Source: Flavobacterium sp. (GTDB lineage Bacteria > Bacteroidota > Bacteroidia > Flavobacteriales > Flavobacteriaceae). From it: a DNA stretch of 57,488 nt. The notes beneath the pieces were generated by a model. It was given only the letters and a program-made list of their open reading frames with translations, was not told the origin of the DNA and searched no databases. Shown here piece after piece: positions 55,031 through 57,488 of this stretch. A program made the translations under genes and the position numbers. Location of the stretch: contig NZ_JAPZSU010000004.1 in NCBI RefSeq assembly GCF_027531905.1, forward strand, positions 1 through 57,488, in the 5' to 3' direction. Every line of letters begins with the position of its first letter. The first letter of the stretch is position 1.

Positions 55031-55225
55031 ATGAAAAAAGCTATCTTAACTATCGGATTATTTACATTAGTAATGGGATTAACTTCATTTACAACACCAG
55101 AGCAAAAAAGAACAATTGATACTAATTCTCCAATTGAAATAAACGGAAGTAGTAGTGTTGGAGGAAATAAAAAGGTTGACATTAACGGAAGCAGTAGTGT
55201 TGGAGGAAACAAGAAAGTTGATTAA
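55031..55225 (+). CDS. Small secreted peptide with two 14-residue repeats
   Basis: 64 residues: a signal peptide (about 1-19) and a short linker, then two exact copies of INGSSSVGGNKKVD with the stop directly after the second. The mature product would be only about 45 residues, polar and glycine/serine-rich. The terminator-like hairpin behind it and its position between a LytTR regulator and a sensor kinase suggest an expressed secreted or surface peptide, possibly a signal. This is inference only; no known family is recognised. Confidence 0.6.
   Translation: MKKAILTIGLFTLVMGLTSFTTPEQKRTIDTNSPIEINGSSSVGGNKKVDINGSSSVGGNKKVD
55139..55222 (+). repeat. Tandem 42-bp repeat, two copies
   Basis: Units 55139-55180 and 55181-55222 differ only at third codon positions, so the peptide repeat is preserved while the DNA has diverged. 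Confidence 0.85.
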
Positions 55226-55247
55226 CAAATAGTTCTCAGAATAAATT

Positions 55248-55279
55248 AAAAGCTACCAGTTATTGGTGGCTTTTTTTAT
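55248..55279 (+). terminator. Terminator-like hairpin after the small peptide gene
   Basis: AAAAGCTACCA pairs imperfectly with TGGTGGCTTTT and is followed by a T-run. Confidence 0.6.
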
Positions 55280-55293
55280 ATCAATAGTTTTAC

Positions 55294-55301
55294 TATTTTT
55301 G
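55294..55301 (+). promoter_or_regulatory. -7 box of the sensor kinase gene
   Basis: TATTTTTG lies 19 bases before the TTG start of the kinase. No well-spaced -33 TTG is seen. Confidence 0.35.
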
Positions 55302-55320
55302 GTAAAATACAAATCAACTA

Positions 55321-57306
55321 TTGACAAAATATATATACATATTTTTTTTTCTTCTTCTCCTTTTTTCTTGTAATAAGAAAGAAAAAGTAGATATACATAG
55401 AATAAATCCTGAAGATAGCTTAAGTTTATTTTTGACAAAAGCTAACGAGACAAATCTTCCACTAAGTTCAAAATTAAATTTTAATAAGAGAGCGTTAAAT
55501 ATTCTGATTAATCAAGAAAATGATTCAATTAATAGGGTTAACTTGTTTAGAGTAGCCAATAGGTATTTTAACATGAATAATTGGACGGATTACAATACGA
55601 CTGTTCTTTTGCTTTTGAATAAATCTAATGAAAAAAAGGACTATTTAAGTTCTGCCAAAGCCTACACTTATTTGGGGGACTATTATGTTTCCCAGTCTAT
55701 TTCTGACAGTGCCTTTTTTTACTATTTCAAAGCTGAAAAAATTTACTTACAATTAAATGATAAATTTAATTTGGCTAAAACACGACTAAATAAAGCCAAT
55801 CTACAATATGGAGAAAGTGATTTCTTAGGAAGTGAAGTAGCAGTTTTTAATTCGCTAAGGGTTATTAATGGATTAGATTCTAAAGAAGTTTACTATGATT
55901 CGTATAATTTATTAGGAGCTGTTTATAATGAGATAAGTGAGTATAATAAAGCACTCGAGTTTCATTTTAAAGCTTTGTCGATTAGCACAAATAAAGATAT
56001 CCCCTCTGTTTATCAATCCAAAGCAACATCGTTAAATAACATTGGATATGTATACCACAATCTAAAAAATTACCAAAAAGCTCAACAGTACTATCAAGAA
56101 GGATTAAGACAAAAAAATCTAAAATACGATAAGCCATCCTTGTATGCCATGCTTTTGGATAATTTAGCTTATTCAAAATTCAAGCTTAAACAAGAGAAAG
56201 ACCTTCCAGGATTATTTTTAAACTCTTTAAAGTTAAGAGATAGCCTAAAACTAACATCTGGCATTGTTGCCAATAAAATCCACCTTTCAGAATATTATAG
56301 CTACCATAATGATAGCCTACAAGCCGTTCGGTATGCGAGAGAAGCACTTTCCTCTGCCCGCAAAGACAAAAATTTTAGAAACGTTTTGGTTGCTTTAAAA
56401 CAAATGGGAGTTGTTGAACCCCAAAACGCATCGCTTTATTCCAAAGAATACATTCATATCAATGACAGTCTTCAAAAAGCAGAACGAAAAATGGGAGAAA
56501 AATTCTCTCGAATTGAGTATGAAACCGATGTGATTAAAAGCGAAAACACTGATTTAGTCGTACAAAACCGAAATTTATTTTATATTTTTAGTGTTTTAAC
56601 TTTAATGAGTATTTTTACCTTTATTTTTGTCTCTTTACGCAACAAGCACCGACTGTTGATGTTTAAAGAACAGCAACAAATAGCCAATGGTGAAATATAT
56701 AATTTGATGATTTCACAGCAAAAAACTATTGAAGACAATCGAGCAAAAGAAAAGAAAAGAGTCGCCAGAGAATTACACGATGGTGTTTTGGGGAAAATGT
56801 TTGGGGTTAGAATGAATCTTGACACCATGAATAACGCTCAGGATGAGCAAGCTATAAAAACTAGATTGGAATATTTAGCCGAATTAAAACAAATCGAACA
56901 AGATATTCGAGAAATTTCACACGATTTGAATAGAGAAAACACAGAATTAATTAATAACTTCGTCGTGATTCTCACGAATCTTATCGAAAATCAAAGGAAA
57001 GCTTTTAAAACTAAAATAACTTTTTATTTAGATAAAAACATTCAGTGGGAAGGCATTTCTAATGAAATCAAAATTAACTTGTACCGAATCGTTCAAGAAG
57101 CCTTACAAAATTGCAATAAATATGCACAATCTAAGTTAATAACGGTTAGCTTTGTAATGGAGGGAGATCAGATGATTAAGCTTTCTATACAAGACAATGG
57201 TGTAGGATTTAATCTTAAAAAAATTAAAAAAGGTATTGGTTTACAAAATATAGAATACAGGACCAAAGAATGTAAAGACCTGAACTCGATTAATAATTTG
57301 GGTTGA
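55321..57306 (+). pseudogene. TPR sensor histidine kinase (HisKA_3 type), C-terminus lost to an IS982 insertion
   Basis: Starts at TTG with a lipoprotein-like signal (LLLLFSC). TPR repeats cover about residues 60-400 (SLNNIGYVYHNLKNYQKAQQ), followed by a transmembrane helix (about 418-437). The dimerisation box is VARELHDGVLGKMFGVRMNL with H486. The ATPase domain has RIVQEALQNCNKYA and IQDNGVGFN. After KKGIGLQNIEYRTKECK, where the final ATP-binding strand should follow, the sequence becomes foreign at about 57278 and stops at 57306. The loss of the last strands probably weakens or abolishes activity. Such kinases normally pair with a LuxR-type regulator, which may lie beyond the element. Confidence 0.8.
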
Positions 57307-57488
57307 AAATATTGCACAAAAAGGTAAAATTTAGTATATTTAAATCTCTGACAATTAAATATTTAACTAAATTCTACCTTATGATTTGTTTCGATAAAAT
57401 TACTGATATTTTTTCTATTGTAGATGAATTTTGTAAAGATTTTGACAAAACTACACGACCTTTTCTATTAGGAAAACCTTCCAAACGC
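57278..57488 (+). mobile_element. IS982-family insertion sequence, left end (runs off the window)
   Basis: Foreign sequence begins at about 57278 with ACCTGAACTCGATTAATAA, a plausible terminal repeat, inside the kinase gene. The transposase starts at ATG 57381 and runs to the window edge for 36 codons: it begins MICFDKITDIFSIVDEFCKD and has the arginine/lysine-rich start seen in IS982 transposases, as I recall them. The right end, target duplication and DDE residues are outside the window. Confidence 0.65.

Noticed and set aside
1..57488. tRNA, rRNA or classical riboswitch
   Set aside because: I looked for tRNA arms with terminal CCA-type ends and rRNA motifs, and for TPP, glycine or purine riboswitch cores upstream of thiL, glyS, kbl and the pur genes, and saw none.

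Overview
The window looks like the chromosome of a Flavobacteriaceae bacterium, most likely Flavobacterium. It is AT-rich, with Bacteroidetes promoters (a -7 box TAnnTTTG and a distal TTG) and almost no Shine-Dalgarno sequences. The gene set is flavobacterial: SdhCAB with a five-helix cytochrome b, a mevalonate-type HMG-CoA synthase, an IPExxxVDY-family protein between rnc and pyk, alpha2-type glycyl-tRNA synthetase, DUF3575 and LytTR proteins.

Layout. (1) 1-1750 is a junkyard of broken genes: an IS630-like transposase start, the front of an S8-peptidase-like gene, the tail of a tyrosine recombinase, a decayed IS66 transposase and the tail of an acyltransferase-like membrane protein. (2) 1857-17797 is mostly metabolic core: sdhCAB, HMG-CoA synthase, a RamB/ScfR-like regulator divergent from malate synthase and isocitrate lyase (glyoxylate shunt), a secreted BNR-repeat protein, Xaa-Pro aminopeptidase and an AIM24-like protein. 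(3) 18073-34998 carries a hydrolase, an AddB/AddA-like recombination nuclease pair separated by ompA-like and kbl genes, rbfA, a LolC/E-like permease, dusB, lepA, a PfkB kinase and thiL. (4) 35309-48194 is housekeeping: purF, a second PfkB kinase, rnhA, purN, then acpP-fabF-rnc, IPExxxVDY, pyk, a BI-1 protein, superoxide dismutase, comF and glyS. (5) 48195-53153 is an accessory island: a large lipoprotein with a C-terminal JAB/MPN-type metallopeptidase domain, followed by six complete and one broken copy of a small lipoprotein family. It is bounded by the real glyS 3' end and a second, diverged 118-bp copy of that end fused to the last small lipoprotein. (6) 53210-57488 holds a DUF3575 barrel, a LytTR regulator with an atypical receiver, a small secreted repeat peptide, and a TPR histidine kinase cut off by an IS982-family element that runs off the window.

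The most interesting signals are the glyS-bounded island, which I read tentatively as a lipoprotein effector with an amplified partner/immunity family, and four dispersed copies of a structured intergenic element whose variable stem keeps pairing while its sequence changes. Two further copies of a palindromic, MITE-like repeat each lie next to one of these elements. A perfect 12-bp palindrome between the glyoxylate regulator and malate synthase is a likely operator. All calls rest on reading the sequence; no database search was possible.
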